NCBI RefSeq assembly: GCF_029892105.1
Contig: NZ_JARZAJ010000046.1
Span: forward strand, 1-50,882
Direction: 5' to 3'
DNA from: Kitasatospora sp. GP82
GTDB lineage: Bacteria; Actinomycetota; Actinomycetes; Streptomycetales; Streptomycetaceae
Length of the DNA: 50,882 nucleotides
Both the position numbers and the translations under genes were made by a program. Under the pieces are notes generated by a model. It saw only the letters and a program-made list of their open reading frames with translations, had not been told where the DNA came from and searched no databases. Positions 34,696-42,963 of the stretch are shown piece by piece; position 1 is the first letter of the stretch, and each line of letters begins with the position of its first letter.

Positions 34696-35877
34696 CTACG
34701 GCAGGGCCAGCATCCGGTCCAGCGCGGCCTTGGCGTACTTCTCGGTCTCCGGGTCCACGGTGATCACGTTCGGCACCCGGCCCTCGACCAGCGACTCCAG
34801 CGCCCAGACCAGGTGCGGGAGGTCGATCCGGTTCATGGTCGAGCAGAAGCAGACCGTACGGTCCAGGAAGACGATCTCCTTGTCCGGGTGCGCCTTGGCC
34901 AGGCGGCGGACAAGGTTCAGCTCGGTGCCGATGGCCCACTTGGAACCGGGCTCGGCGGCGTCCAGTGCCTTGATGATGTACTCGGTCGAGCCGACCATGT
35001 CCGCGGCGTTGACCACCTCGTGCTTGCACTCGGGGTGCACAAGCACGGTCACGCCGGGGATCCGCTCGCGGACCTCGTTCACCGAGTCCACGCTGAAGCG
35101 GCCGTGCACCGAGCAGTGCCCGCGCCAGAGGATCATCCTGGCGTTCCGCAGCTGCTCGGCGGTCAGACCACCGTTCGGCTTGTGCGGGTTGTAGAGCACG
35201 CAGTCGTCCAGCGAGAAGCCCATCTCCAGCACGGCGGTGTTGCGCCCGAGGTGCTGGTCGGGCAGGAAGAGCACCTTCTCGCCCTGTTCGAAGGCCCACT
35301 CCAGGGCGCGCTTGGCGTTGGAGGAGGTGCAGATGGTGCCGCCGTGCTTACCCGTGAACGCCTTGATGTCGGCCGAGGAGTTCATGTACGAGACCGGGAC
35401 GGTCACGTCCGCTATCCCGGCCTCGGTCAGCACGTCCCAGCACTCGGCGACCTGCTCGGCGGTGGCCATGTCGGCCATCGAGCAGCCGGCCGCCAGGTCG
35501 GGCAGCACGACCTGCTGGGCCTCACTGGTCAGGATGTCCGCCGACTCGGCCATGAAGTGCACACCACAGAAGACGATGTACTCGGCCTCCGGGCGGGCGG
35601 CGGCGTCACGGGCCAGCTTGAAGGAGTCGCCGGTGACATCGGCGAACTCGATCACCTCGTCGCGCTGGTAGTGGTGGCCCAGGATGAAGACGCGGTCGCC
35701 GAGCGCGGCCTTGGCGGCGCGGGCGCGCTCGACAAGGCCGGGGTCGGAGGCGGCGGGCAGGTCGCCGGGGCACTCGACACCGCGCTCGCTGTTCGGGTCG
35801 GCCTGGCGGCCGAGCAGCAGCAGCGCGAGGGGCGTCGGGTCGGGGTCGACGCCGTAGGTCTCTGTGGTGGTGGTCAC
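34696..35877 (-). CDS. nadA: Quinolinate synthase
   Basis: A 393-residue [4Fe-4S] enzyme condensing iminoaspartate with dihydroxyacetone phosphate to quinolinate, in de novo NAD synthesis. Family features include ILGHHYQRDEV, IVFCGVHFMAE with the first cluster cysteine, HPECKHEVV, and the C-terminal TVCFCSTMNR. GTG 35877 has AGGAGGG nine bases upstream; the ATG 36 bases earlier would include that ribosome site. No nadB or nadC is adjacent, so those genes either lie elsewhere or were separated. Two palindromes lie in the upstream region, suggesting NAD-responsive repression. Confidence 0.96.
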   Translation of the reverse strand: MTTTTETYGVDPDPTPLALLLLGRQADPNSERGVECPGDLPAASDPGLVERARAAKAALGDRVFILGHHYQRDEVIEFADVTGDSFKLARDAAARPEAEYIVFCGVHFMAESADILTSEAQQVVLPDLAAGCSMADMATAEQVAECWDVLTEAGIADVTVPVSYMNSSADIKAFTGKHGGTICTSSNAKRALEWAFEQGEKVLFLPDQHLGRNTAVLEMGFSLDDCVLYNPHKPNGGLTAEQLRNARMILWRGHCSVHGRFSVDSVNEVRERIPGVTVLVHPECKHEVVNAADMVGSTEYIIKALDAAEPGSKWAIGTELNLVRRLAKAHPDKEIVFLDRTVCFCSTMNRIDLPHLVWALESLVEGRVPNVITVDPETEKYAKAALDRMLALP

Positions 35878-35931
35878 GGGCGGGTGCCCTCCTGTGCGGC
35901 CGATCGGTTTCAATCAGCCTTCTCGTCTATC

Positions 35932-35981
35932 TGACGCTATTGATGATAACCGGTTAGCGTCACTCTGACGATGGCCATCGT
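35932..35981. promoter_or_regulatory. Palindromic operator cluster upstream of nadA
   Basis: TGACGCTA (35932-35939) and TAGCGTCA (35955-35962) form a 31-base dyad, inside which TAACCGGTTA (35947-35956) is a perfect 10-bp palindrome. Immediately after comes the 14-bp palindrome ACGATGGCCATCGT (35968-35981). The region is AT-rich against its surroundings and lies 55-105 bases before the nadA start. Confidence 0.6.
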
Positions 35982-36079
35982 GTCGATGTGATGAGAACCG
36001 CTCACCGGTATGGCAGCTTCCCGGGGTCTGTCCGGCGTGGCCGGATTGATACCGGAGCGTGATCGCGTTGGCTGGTGCC

Positions 36080-37006
36080 ATGAAGGCAATCGCGATCAGG
36101 CAGTACGGCGGCCCCGAGGTCGTCGAGTACACCGAACTCCCCGATCCCAAGGTGGGCCCTGACTCGGTGCTGGTGCGAGTGAAGGCCGCCGGGGTCAACC
36201 CCGTGGACTGGAAGATCCGTGAGGGGTACCTGGACGGGATGCTGGACGTCCACTTCCCGCTGATCATGGGCTGGGACCTGGCCGGGGTGGTCCAGGCGGT
36301 CGGCGGCGCGGTCACCGAGTTCAGGCCCGGCGACGAGGTGATCGGCTACGTCCGCAAGGACTCGGTGGAGCACGGCACCTACGCCGAGTTGGTCTCCGCG
36401 CCGGTCCGTACGCTCGCGCTCAAGCCCGCCGCCCTCGGCTGGGCTCAGGCCGGGGGCCTCCCACTGGCCGGACTCACCGCCTACCAGGGGCTGGTCAGGG
36501 CACTCCGGGTGCAGGCGGGGGAGACCGTGCTGATCCATGCGGCGGCGGGCGGCGTGGGCAGCCTGGCGGTCCAGATCGCCAAGGCCCTCGGCGCCCGGGT
36601 GATCGGCACCGCGAGCGAGCGCAACCACGTCTATCTGCGCAACCTCGGCGCCGAGCCGGTGGCGTACGGGGAGGGCCTGGCCGACCGGGTCAGGGCGCTC
36701 GCCCCCGGGGGAGTGGACGCGGCGTTCGACCTGATCGGCGGCGGGGCCGTGGACGTCTCGCTCCGCCTGGTCGCCGACCCGGCCCGGATCGCCTCGATCG
36801 CCGACTACGGCGTGGTCGCCAAGGGCGGCCGGTACGTCTTCGTCCGCCCGGACGCGGCCGACCTCGCCGAACTGGCCCGCCTGGCCGACGAGGGGAGGCT
36901 CACCGTACCGGTGGCCTCGACCTTCCCGCTGGCGCAGGCGGCCAGCGCCCAGGCACTGAACGCCGAGGGCCGGACCAGGGGCAAGATCGTCCTCCTGGTG
37001 GACTGA
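36080..37006 (+). CDS. Zinc-independent NADP(H) quinone-type oxidoreductase
   Basis: A 308-residue medium-chain dehydrogenase/reductase of the quinone oxidoreductase type. The N-terminal GroES-like domain begins MKAIAIRQYGGPEVVE and includes AAGVNPVDWKIREG. The Rossmann nucleotide loop is HAAAGGVGSLAVQIAKALGA. Cysteine zinc ligands of alcohol dehydrogenases are absent. ATG 36080 is taken from the family N-terminus; a GTG at 36059 would add seven residues. The substrate is unknown. It is divergent from nadA and could share its palindromic control region. Confidence 0.9.
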   Translation: MKAIAIRQYGGPEVVEYTELPDPKVGPDSVLVRVKAAGVNPVDWKIREGYLDGMLDVHFPLIMGWDLAGVVQAVGGAVTEFRPGDEVIGYVRKDSVEHGTYAELVSAPVRTLALKPAALGWAQAGGLPLAGLTAYQGLVRALRVQAGETVLIHAAAGGVGSLAVQIAKALGARVIGTASERNHVYLRNLGAEPVAYGEGLADRVRALAPGGVDAAFDLIGGGAVDVSLRLVADPARIASIADYGVVAKGGRYVFVRPDAADLAELARLADEGRLTVPVASTFPLAQAASAQALNAEGRTRGKIVLLVD

Positions 37007-37175
37007 TTAAGACTTTTCGCCAGAATATGGCGGTGTGACGTTTCTGCGGACACCACTGCGGAACCGTCCCACCACCCATCCGCCGCCCGGCCGGCACCCC
37101 CTGTCGGCGGCGCAGCCCGCCGCCCATCCCGCGACGGACGACCAGAGCCGCACGACACCCGTGGAGCCACCACCC

Positions 37176-37643
37176 ATGAGCACGCACCGACCGGCAGACC
37201 TCGGCGGGGCGTCGCTGCTGGACGAGACCGACCGACTGCTGCTGGAACACCTCAGCCGGGACGGCCGGGCCTCCTACGCCGAGATCGGCCTGCTCGCCAA
37301 CCTCTCCGCCACCGCCGTCCGCCGCCGGATCGACCGGCTGCGGGCCCGAGGCGTCGTCCGCGGCTTCACCGTGGTGCTCGACCCCGCCCTGCTCGGCTGG
37401 CGCACCGAGGCGTTCGTCGAGATCTACTGCCGCGCCCGCACATCCCCGGAGGAGCTGCTGGCCAGCCTGCGGCAGTTCCCCGAGGTGGTCGCCGCCTGGA
37501 CGGTGACCGGCGACCCGGACGCCCTGGTGCACCTGAGAGCCGCCGACACCCGCCACCTGGAAGCCGTCATCGAACGCATCCGCAAGGAACCCGGCGTCCA
37601 GCGCAGCCGCAGCTCAGTGGTGCTCTCCCAGCTGATCGGCTAG
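37176..37643 (+). CDS. Lrp/AsnC-family transcriptional regulator
   Basis: A 155-residue regulator with an N-terminal winged HTH (LLDETDRLLLEHLSRDGRAS then TAVRRRIDRLRARGVV) and a C-terminal RAM/AsnC ligand domain (VVAAWTVTGDPDALVHLRA). ATG 37176 is favoured, with GGAG eleven bases upstream; the upstream stretch to 37035 is Pro-rich and not domain-like. It lies 179 bases ahead of a PLP decarboxylase on the same strand. Lrp-family proteins often sense the amino acid used by the neighbouring enzyme, so control of that gene is likely but inferred. Confidence 0.9.
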   Translation: MSTHRPADLGGASLLDETDRLLLEHLSRDGRASYAEIGLLANLSATAVRRRIDRLRARGVVRGFTVVLDPALLGWRTEAFVEIYCRARTSPEELLASLRQFPEVVAAWTVTGDPDALVHLRAADTRHLEAVIERIRKEPGVQRSRSSVVLSQLIG

Positions 37644-37822
37644 CCCGTCCGAAGCAACCGGGCGCAGGAATCCTGCGTTCGACCTCCCGAACACGCCCGA
37701 ATCCTGCCTGACCAGCCCCGTTCCGACGCGCGCGGCGACCGGGCCGCTGCCTACGCTGATCATGTCCGGACGGCCCCACGCGCCCCGGGCCTCCCTGACA
37801 CCCCACAGCGAGAGGGACACCC

Positions 37823-39190
37823 GTGTCCGCAGCCCCGAACCGCATGCACCGGCCCGACAACGAACTGGTCGACCTGGTATTCGACTACATGCGCGAGCGG
37901 CTGCAGTACGACCCCGTGCCGCTCGACCACCCGGGTGACGGCGAGCACCTGCGCAGCCACCTGGCAGGCCTGCTCAACGAGCACGGCAACAACGCGGCCG
38001 ACGTGCTCAAGCTCTACGACCACGAGCTCTCCCGGGCCGTCATCTCCGCCGACAGCCCGCGCTACCTCTCCTTCATACCCTGCGCCCCGACCAAGGCCGC
38101 GCTGCTCTTCGACATGGTGGTCTCCTGCGCCTCCCTGCAGGGCATCTCCTGGCTGGAGGCGGCCGGTGCCATCGCCGCCGAGAACCAGGTGCTGCGCCTC
38201 ATCGCCGACCGCGCGGGCCTGCCCGAGACGGCCGGTGGCACCTTCGTCTCCGGCGGCTCGGCGGGCAACCTCTCCGCCCTGGTCGTCGCCCGCGACGTGG
38301 CCCGCCGCAAGCTCGGCGTGGGCCCGGAGGCCCGGCTGCGGATCGCCGTCGCGGACCAGGTCCACTCCTCGGTCAAGAACACCTTCAACATCATCGGTGT
38401 CGAGGCATTCGTGGTCCCGACCGTCGACCGCCGCTTCACCGGCGAGGCCCTGCGGGCAGCCCTGGCCGCGGACCCGACCCCCGAGACGGTGATCGCCGTC
38501 GTCGGTACCGCCGGCACCACCAACGAGGGCATCGTCGACGACCTCCAGGGCCTGTCCGAGGTCACCCGCGAGCGCGGCCTGTGGTTCCACGTGGACGGCG
38601 CGTACGGCGGCGCCGGACTCTTCGCCCCCTCGGTGCGCGAGCGCTACAACGGCGTCGAGCACGCCGACTCCTTCGTGGTCGACCCGCACAAGTGGCTGTT
38701 CGCCCCGTTCGACTGCGCCGCGCTGATCTACCGCAACCCCCAGCTGGCCCGCGCCGTGCACACCCAGGACGCCTCCTACCTGGACGTGCTGCACACCGAG
38801 GGCGACGAGTGGAACCCCACCGACTACGCCTACCACCTGACCCGGCGCGCGCGCGGCCTGCCGCTCTGGTTCTCGCTGGCGGTGCACGGCACCCAGGCGT
38901 ACACGGACGCGATCGAGGAGGGCCTGAAGCTGGCCCAGGAGACCGCCCAGGTGATCCGGGACACCGAGCACCTGGAACTGCTGCACGACCCGCAGCTCTC
39001 CGCAGTCTGCTTCCGCCGCAAGGGCTGGACCAACGACGACTACTACCGCTGGTCGCAGCAGCTGCTCGCGGACCAGATCGGCTTCGTCACCCCGACCGGC
39101 TGGGACGGCGAGACCGTCGCCCGCTTCGCCTTCCTCCACCCGGGCACCACCATGGAGATGGTCCAGGAGATCCTCGACACCATGGCGTGA
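37823..39190 (+). CDS. PLP-dependent group II amino acid decarboxylase
   Basis: A 455-residue fold-type I decarboxylase of the aromatic-L-amino-acid/glutamate/DABA group. PLP-contact residues are visible: His181 in DQVHSSVKN, Asp258 in WFHVDGAYGG and the Schiff-base Lys290 in VDPHKWLF. TSGGS-type FVSGGSAGNLSAL (141-153) binds the phosphate. The substrate is not certain; the YLSFIPCAPTKA entrance region resembles streptomycete aromatic decarboxylases. GTG 37823 has GAGAGGGA five bases upstream. Its upstream Lrp gene points to amino-acid-responsive expression. Convergent with a GNAT gene 38 bases away. Confidence 0.93.
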   Translation: MSAAPNRMHRPDNELVDLVFDYMRERLQYDPVPLDHPGDGEHLRSHLAGLLNEHGNNAADVLKLYDHELSRAVISADSPRYLSFIPCAPTKAALLFDMVVSCASLQGISWLEAAGAIAAENQVLRLIADRAGLPETAGGTFVSGGSAGNLSALVVARDVARRKLGVGPEARLRIAVADQVHSSVKNTFNIIGVEAFVVPTVDRRFTGEALRAALAADPTPETVIAVVGTAGTTNEGIVDDLQGLSEVTRERGLWFHVDGAYGGAGLFAPSVRERYNGVEHADSFVVDPHKWLFAPFDCAALIYRNPQLARAVHTQDASYLDVLHTEGDEWNPTDYAYHLTRRARGLPLWFSLAVHGTQAYTDAIEEGLKLAQETAQVIRDTEHLELLHDPQLSAVCFRRKGWTNDDYYRWSQQLLADQIGFVTPTGWDGETVARFAFLHPGTTMEMVQEILDTMA

Positions 39191-39228
39191 CCACCCCCTC
39201 CCGCGCCCCTGTTGCGTTCACGCTTGCG

Positions 39229-40110
39229 TCAGAGGAAGCCCGCGCTGGGGATGTACGGCGCGGGCGGCCGCATCCCCCGCAGCGCCAGGTAGCCCCGGGT
39301 CTGCAGGCTGAGGCCCAGCTCCAGACCGACATCGACGGCCCACTCCTGCTCGGCGGTGAGGAAATCCACCACAGCCTCCTCCCCGTCGGGCACTCGGGCC
39401 AGCGCCTCCCGCAGCAGCCGGGTCGCGATCCGCTTGGAGGTCGCCGCGAGCAGCCTGACCCGGCCACCGTTCCGATAGCAGTAGCCGCTGCCCGCCAGGG
39501 TGTCCGCGATCAGCAGGTCCTCGTAGTGGGCCAGCATGTACTCGTGGTCGATCCCGTGCGCCGAGCCGCGCAGCCGCCGGTCGACCGAGTCGAGCAGATG
39601 CAGGTGGGTCGCATTACCGGGGTGCACCGGGATGTCGCCAGGGTCGAGCAGCCCGGAGCGGTCCACCTTCCCCCTGAGCGCCATCGCCGGGTGCAGCGTG
39701 AACCCGGCGCGACGGTAGCGGCGGGCGGCCGCCGGGGACGGAGAGGCGCACAGCATCCCGCGCAGGCAGCCCCGCCCGTACGCCGCCGCGCGGTCCAGCA
39801 GGAGTCGGCCGACCCCCTTGCCCTGCGCGCTCGGCAGCACCACGAACAGCGAGAGCAGCCACACCCCCTCGCGCCGCATCGACAGGGCCGCACCGACGGC
39901 CTCGCCGTCCTGCTCGGCGATCCAGCAGCCCTCGGGATCGGACTGGACCAGATGCCGGGTACGGGCCAGCTGCTGCGCGGTGGCGCGCTCGTCGTCCGGT
40001 TCGGTCCCGGCGATCCCGAGCAGGTCCCCGAAGCTGGCCCGGGCGATGCACTGCACGGCGAGCGCGTCGGCCGGGGTGTCCTGGAGCTGACGAATGATCA
40101 CGCCTTCCAT
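39229..40110 (-). CDS. GNAT-family acetyltransferase with C-terminal extension
   Basis: A 293-residue protein. The first half is a GNAT domain with the acetyl-CoA loop FVVLPSAQGKGVGRLLLDRA and the following SPAAARRYRRAGFTLHP. The second half (about 155-293) resembles a degenerate second GNAT-like domain, without its own Q/RxxGxG loop but with HGIDHEYMLAHYEDLLIAD and a beta-rich end. The substrate is unknown. ATG 40110 has only a weak ribosome site. A copy of the CCCGCGCCCCTG element lies between it and the decarboxylase. Confidence 0.8.
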   Translation of the reverse strand: MEGVIIRQLQDTPADALAVQCIARASFGDLLGIAGTEPDDERATAQQLARTRHLVQSDPEGCWIAEQDGEAVGAALSMRREGVWLLSLFVVLPSAQGKGVGRLLLDRAAAYGRGCLRGMLCASPSPAAARRYRRAGFTLHPAMALRGKVDRSGLLDPGDIPVHPGNATHLHLLDSVDRRLRGSAHGIDHEYMLAHYEDLLIADTLAGSGYCYRNGGRVRLLAATSKRIATRLLREALARVPDGEEAVVDFLTAEQEWAVDVGLELGLSLQTRGYLALRGMRPPAPYIPSAGFL

Positions 40111-40306
40111 CCTGGCCGTCCGGGTCGCCGTCCGGTACCGCTTTGCCCGGATCGGACGCTCACCAAGTACCCGGGGTGTGCGAGCATGGGTGCGTGGGGA
40201 GTCGGCTGTTCGAGCCGCTCTCCGACAGGACCACCGACCGGAAATGAATCCGGGAGGCCGCTGGTTGGCACTGGCGGCACATTGTCGTCACAGACCGGGA
40301 GTAAGC

Positions 40307-40660
40307 ATGACCGTCCAGGACGAGACCACTGTCGAGAGTGGCATCCTCCTCACCGATGCCGCGGCGGCCAAGGTCAAGGGCCTGCTTGAGCAGGAGGGCC
40401 GTGAGGACCTCGCGCTGCGCGTGGCCGTGCAGCCGGGTGGTTGCTCCGGCCTGCGCTACCAGCTGTTCTTCGACGAGCGCTCGCTCGACGGCGACGTCGT
40501 CAAGGACTTCGGCGGCGTCAAGGTCGTCACCGACCGGATGAGCGCCCCGTACCTGGGCGGTGCAACGGTCGACTTCGTCGACACCATCGAGAAGCAGGGC
40601 TTCACCATCGACAACCCGAACGCCACCGGCTCCTGCGCCTGCGGCGACTCGTTCAGCTAA
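40307..40660 (+). CDS. erpA: Iron-sulfur cluster insertion/carrier protein (A-type)
   Basis: A 117-residue A-type Fe-S carrier (ErpA/IscA/HesB). The three cluster cysteines are present: PGGCSGLRY (Cys46) and the C-terminal SCACGDSF pair. ATG 40307 has GGGAG five bases upstream. Such proteins deliver [4Fe-4S] clusters to apo-enzymes; NadA and LipA encoded in this window are plausible clients. Upstream 196 bases hold its promoter. It matches the erpA position in the mycobacterial block (Rv2204c as I recall). A strong hairpin follows. Confidence 0.95.
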   Translation: MTVQDETTVESGILLTDAAAAKVKGLLEQEGREDLALRVAVQPGGCSGLRYQLFFDERSLDGDVVKDFGGVKVVTDRMSAPYLGGATVDFVDTIEKQGFTIDNPNATGSCACGDSFS

Positions 40661-40678
40661 GCCTCGCGGTAGCTGGAA

Positions 40679-40716
40679 CGGCGGCGGCCCCCGGGTGATC
40701 CCGGGGGCCGCCGCCG
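40679..40716. terminator. Bidirectional terminator, erpA/lipoprotein
   Basis: A perfect 17-bp stem (40679-40695 with 40700-40716) and a 4-base loop TGAT between convergent stops at 40660 and 40754, followed by TTGT on the plus strand. Confidence 0.88.
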
Positions 40717-40753
40717 TTGTCCCTGCCGCTGTCGCCGTCGCCGGGGCGCACCG

Positions 40754-41329
40754 CTACTGCGGGCCGCCGATCGGGGGCGGGTCCATCGACAGGGTCTGTC
40801 CGGTGGCGATGTCGACCACCTTGCGGCCGGCCAGCGGCTGGCTCAGCTTGGCGGTCACCGAGTTGCGCTTGGCGAGGGCCGGGCACTCCTGGCCGCGCGG
40901 AGCCGTCTGGGTGACCACCACCCGGACGTCCACCTCACCCTGCTTGGACTCGTCCGCCTTCAGGCCGTACTTGTCGCAGACGCCGCTGTAGAACCAGACC
41001 GTCAGCTGGTCGTCCTGCGCCTGGTAGGCGAGCGCGGGCAGCTTGACCGGCGCGGGTTCGCCGACGGCGATGCCGGGACCGCTCGGCGAGGTACTCGGCG
41101 CCGGGGTCGGGCTCGCACTCGGGGCGGGGGCCGCGGCGGAGGACGCCGCCGTGGTGGGCGAGGGACTCGCCGGGGTGCCGACGGCCGTGTCCGAGGCCGA
41201 GGTGGATCCCTTGGGCCCGCATGCGGCGACCGCGCCTATGGCAAGCATCAGTCCGGCCAGGGCTGTCGCCCGTCGCCGAGCTCGCCCGCGCACGGTCCTG
41301 ACCGGTACGACTGAGGTGTTCTCGTCCAT
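40754..41329 (-). CDS. Secreted lipoprotein with Pro/Ser/Ala linker
   Basis: A 191-residue predicted lipoprotein: a basic N-terminus (RGRARRRATALAG), a hydrophobic segment and a lipobox IGAVAAC, with lipidated Cys near residue 37. A disordered Ser/Ala/Pro/Thr linker of about 55 residues leads to a C-terminal domain of about 100 residues with two cysteines (GVCDKYGL and GQECPAL) that could form a disulfide. ATG 41329 has GGGAGGAAG seven bases upstream. Function unknown. A hypothetical exported protein is also found between erpA and adoK in mycobacteria. Confidence 0.85.
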   Translation of the reverse strand: MDENTSVVPVRTVRGRARRRATALAGLMLAIGAVAACGPKGSTSASDTAVGTPASPSPTTAASSAAAPAPSASPTPAPSTSPSGPGIAVGEPAPVKLPALAYQAQDDQLTVWFYSGVCDKYGLKADESKQGEVDVRVVVTQTAPRGQECPALAKRNSVTAKLSQPLAGRKVVDIATGQTLSMDPPPIGGPQ

Positions 41330-41413
41330 GCTCCGACTTCCTCCCGAGGGCTCGCGCTCCGCCACCAAAGCGGCGCTGCGCGGATCTGACGTGCCCCGGG
41401 CGAATCCGGTTCC

Positions 41414-41454
41414 CAGGCCCTGTCCGGCCGCTCCTGGCGGGCGGACAGGGCCTG
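41414..41454 (-). terminator. Terminator of small protein gene
   Basis: CAGGCCCTGTCCG (41414-41426) pairs with CGGACAGGGCCTG (41442-41454), a 13-bp stem starting 13 bases beyond the stop at 41468. Confidence 0.8.
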
Positions 41455-41467
41455 CCGAAAGTGCGGC

Positions 41468-41716
41468 TCAGCTCCCGTACTCGGCCATGTCGGCCACCAG
41501 CAGCTGGGCGCGCGCGGGCACCGAGACCCCGGACGGGCGGGCGGCGTCCGCGCTCTGCGGCGCAATGCCCAGCGGCGGCCAGAACCGGCCGAGCCGCCGG
41601 GAGGAGCTGACCAGGGCGTCGAGGGACTCGGCCTCGACATCACCCGTCCAGGAGCGGGCGGCGGGCCGGGGTGCGGCGGGCCGCAGAGCAGGCGGGTTGG
41701 GCATCATCGGTCTCAT
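41468..41716 (-). CDS. Small hypothetical protein
   Basis: An 82-residue protein with a Pro/Ala/Arg-rich first 20 residues and a more ordered remainder (WTGDVEAESLDALVSSSRR, then ARAQLLVADMAEYGS). It has no recognised domain, signal peptide or membrane span. Three close in-frame ATGs (41716, 41707, 41704) make the start uncertain; GGAG upstream best fits 41707. A dedicated 13-bp terminator and coding-like codon use support a real gene. It lies divergent from adoK. Confidence 0.55.
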   Translation of the reverse strand: MRPMMPNPPALRPAAPRPAARSWTGDVEAESLDALVSSSRRLGRFWPPLGIAPQSADAARPSGVSVPARAQLLVADMAEYGS

Positions 41717-41938
41717 CGCTCCGATCGCCGAGCCGTGGCGACACTGCCACGGACCTGAGGGCCAGACGTCCCCCCTGACTGCGACCCTAGGACGCCTCCG
41801 GGCCCCAAGCCAGAGCTACCCCGGGGTAGTACTCGTACGAGTGGCCGAATAGCCGGTTCAGGCACCGGGGTGTCGCCGGGTACCGTTGGAGGGTTCTGTC
41901 AACAGTTTTCCCGGCCCATGCCACCTGAGGAGACCTTC

Positions 41939-42916
41939 GTGCGCATCGCCGTCGCCGGCTCGATTGCCACCGACCACCTGACGACCTTCCCGGGGCGCTT
42001 CGCCGACCAGCTGGTCGCCGAGCAGCTGCACACGGTTTCGCTGTCGTTCCTGGTGGACACCCTGGACATCCGCCGCGGCGGGGTGGCCCCGAACATCTCC
42101 TTCGGCATGGGTGTGCTCGGCCTGCGCCCGATCCTGGTCGGCGCGGCCGGGGCGGACTTCCACGAGTACCGCAGCTGGCTGCAGCGCAACAACGTCGACA
42201 CCGACTCGGTGCACATCTCCGAGACCCGGCACACCGCACGCTTCATGTGCACCACGGACCAGGACCACAACCAGATCGCCTCCTTCTACACGGGTGCGAT
42301 GGCCGAGGCCCGCAACATCGAGCTCAAGCCGATCGCCGACCGCGTCGGCGGCCTTGACCTGGTCCTGATCGGTGCCGACGACCCGGCCGCGATGGTGCGG
42401 CACACCCAGGAGTGCCGCACCCGCGGCTACGCCTTCGCCGCCGACCCCTCGCAGCAGCTGGCCCGCCTGGAGGGCGACGACATCCGCGAGATCGTGGACG
42501 GCGCCGCGTACCTGTTCACCAACGAGTACGAGGCCGCGCTGATCGAGTCCAAGACCGGCTGGAACTCGGACGAGATCCTCCGCCGGGTCGGCACCCGGAT
42601 CACCACGCTGGGCGCCAAGGGCGTCCGGATCCAGCGCCAGGGCGAGCCGGACGTCACCGTCGGCTGCCCCGTCGAAGAGCGCAAGGCCGACCCGACGGGC
42701 GTCGGCGACGGTTTCCGGGCCGGCTTCCTGGCGGGCCTGTCCTGGGGCCTCGGCCTGGAGCGCGCCGCCCAGCTCGGCTGCATGCTCGCCACCCTGGTGA
42801 TCGAGACCGTCGGCACCCAGGAGTACGAGCTGCGCCACGGCCACTTCCTGGAGCGCTTCGCCGTGGCCTACGGCGACGACGCCGCCGCCGAGGTCCGCGC
42901 CGAGCTGGTCAAGTAG
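41939..42916 (+). CDS. adoK: Adenosine kinase, PfkB family
   Basis: A 325-residue ribokinase/PfkB-type sugar kinase whose sequence closely follows, from memory, M. tuberculosis adenosine kinase Rv2202c: RIAVAGSIATDHLTTFPGRF, VSLSFLVDTLDIRRGGVAPN, YLFTNEYEAAL and the catalytic DPTGVGDGFRAGF with its GxGD aspartate. It would convert adenosine to AMP for purine salvage. GTG 41939 has GAGGAG six bases upstream and fits the family N-terminus; an ATG at 41870 is not supported. It is commonly annotated only as carbohydrate kinase. A hairpin separates it from the convergent desulfurase gene. Confidence 0.9.
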   Translation: MRIAVAGSIATDHLTTFPGRFADQLVAEQLHTVSLSFLVDTLDIRRGGVAPNISFGMGVLGLRPILVGAAGADFHEYRSWLQRNNVDTDSVHISETRHTARFMCTTDQDHNQIASFYTGAMAEARNIELKPIADRVGGLDLVLIGADDPAAMVRHTQECRTRGYAFAADPSQQLARLEGDDIREIVDGAAYLFTNEYEAALIESKTGWNSDEILRRVGTRITTLGAKGVRIQRQGEPDVTVGCPVEERKADPTGVGDGFRAGFLAGLSWGLGLERAAQLGCMLATLVIETVGTQEYELRHGHFLERFAVAYGDDAAAEVRAELVK

Positions 42917-42921
42917 GGCAT

Positions 42922-42961
42922 CGGTCGGCCGGGACGCCCAGGGGCGCCTCCCGGCCGACCG
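42922..42961. terminator. Bidirectional terminator, adoK/desulfurase
   Basis: The 12-bp outer stem (42922-42933 with 42950-42961) has an inner CGCCC/GGGCG helix in the loop. It fills almost the whole gap between the two stops. Confidence 0.85.
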
Positions 42962-42963
42962 GG

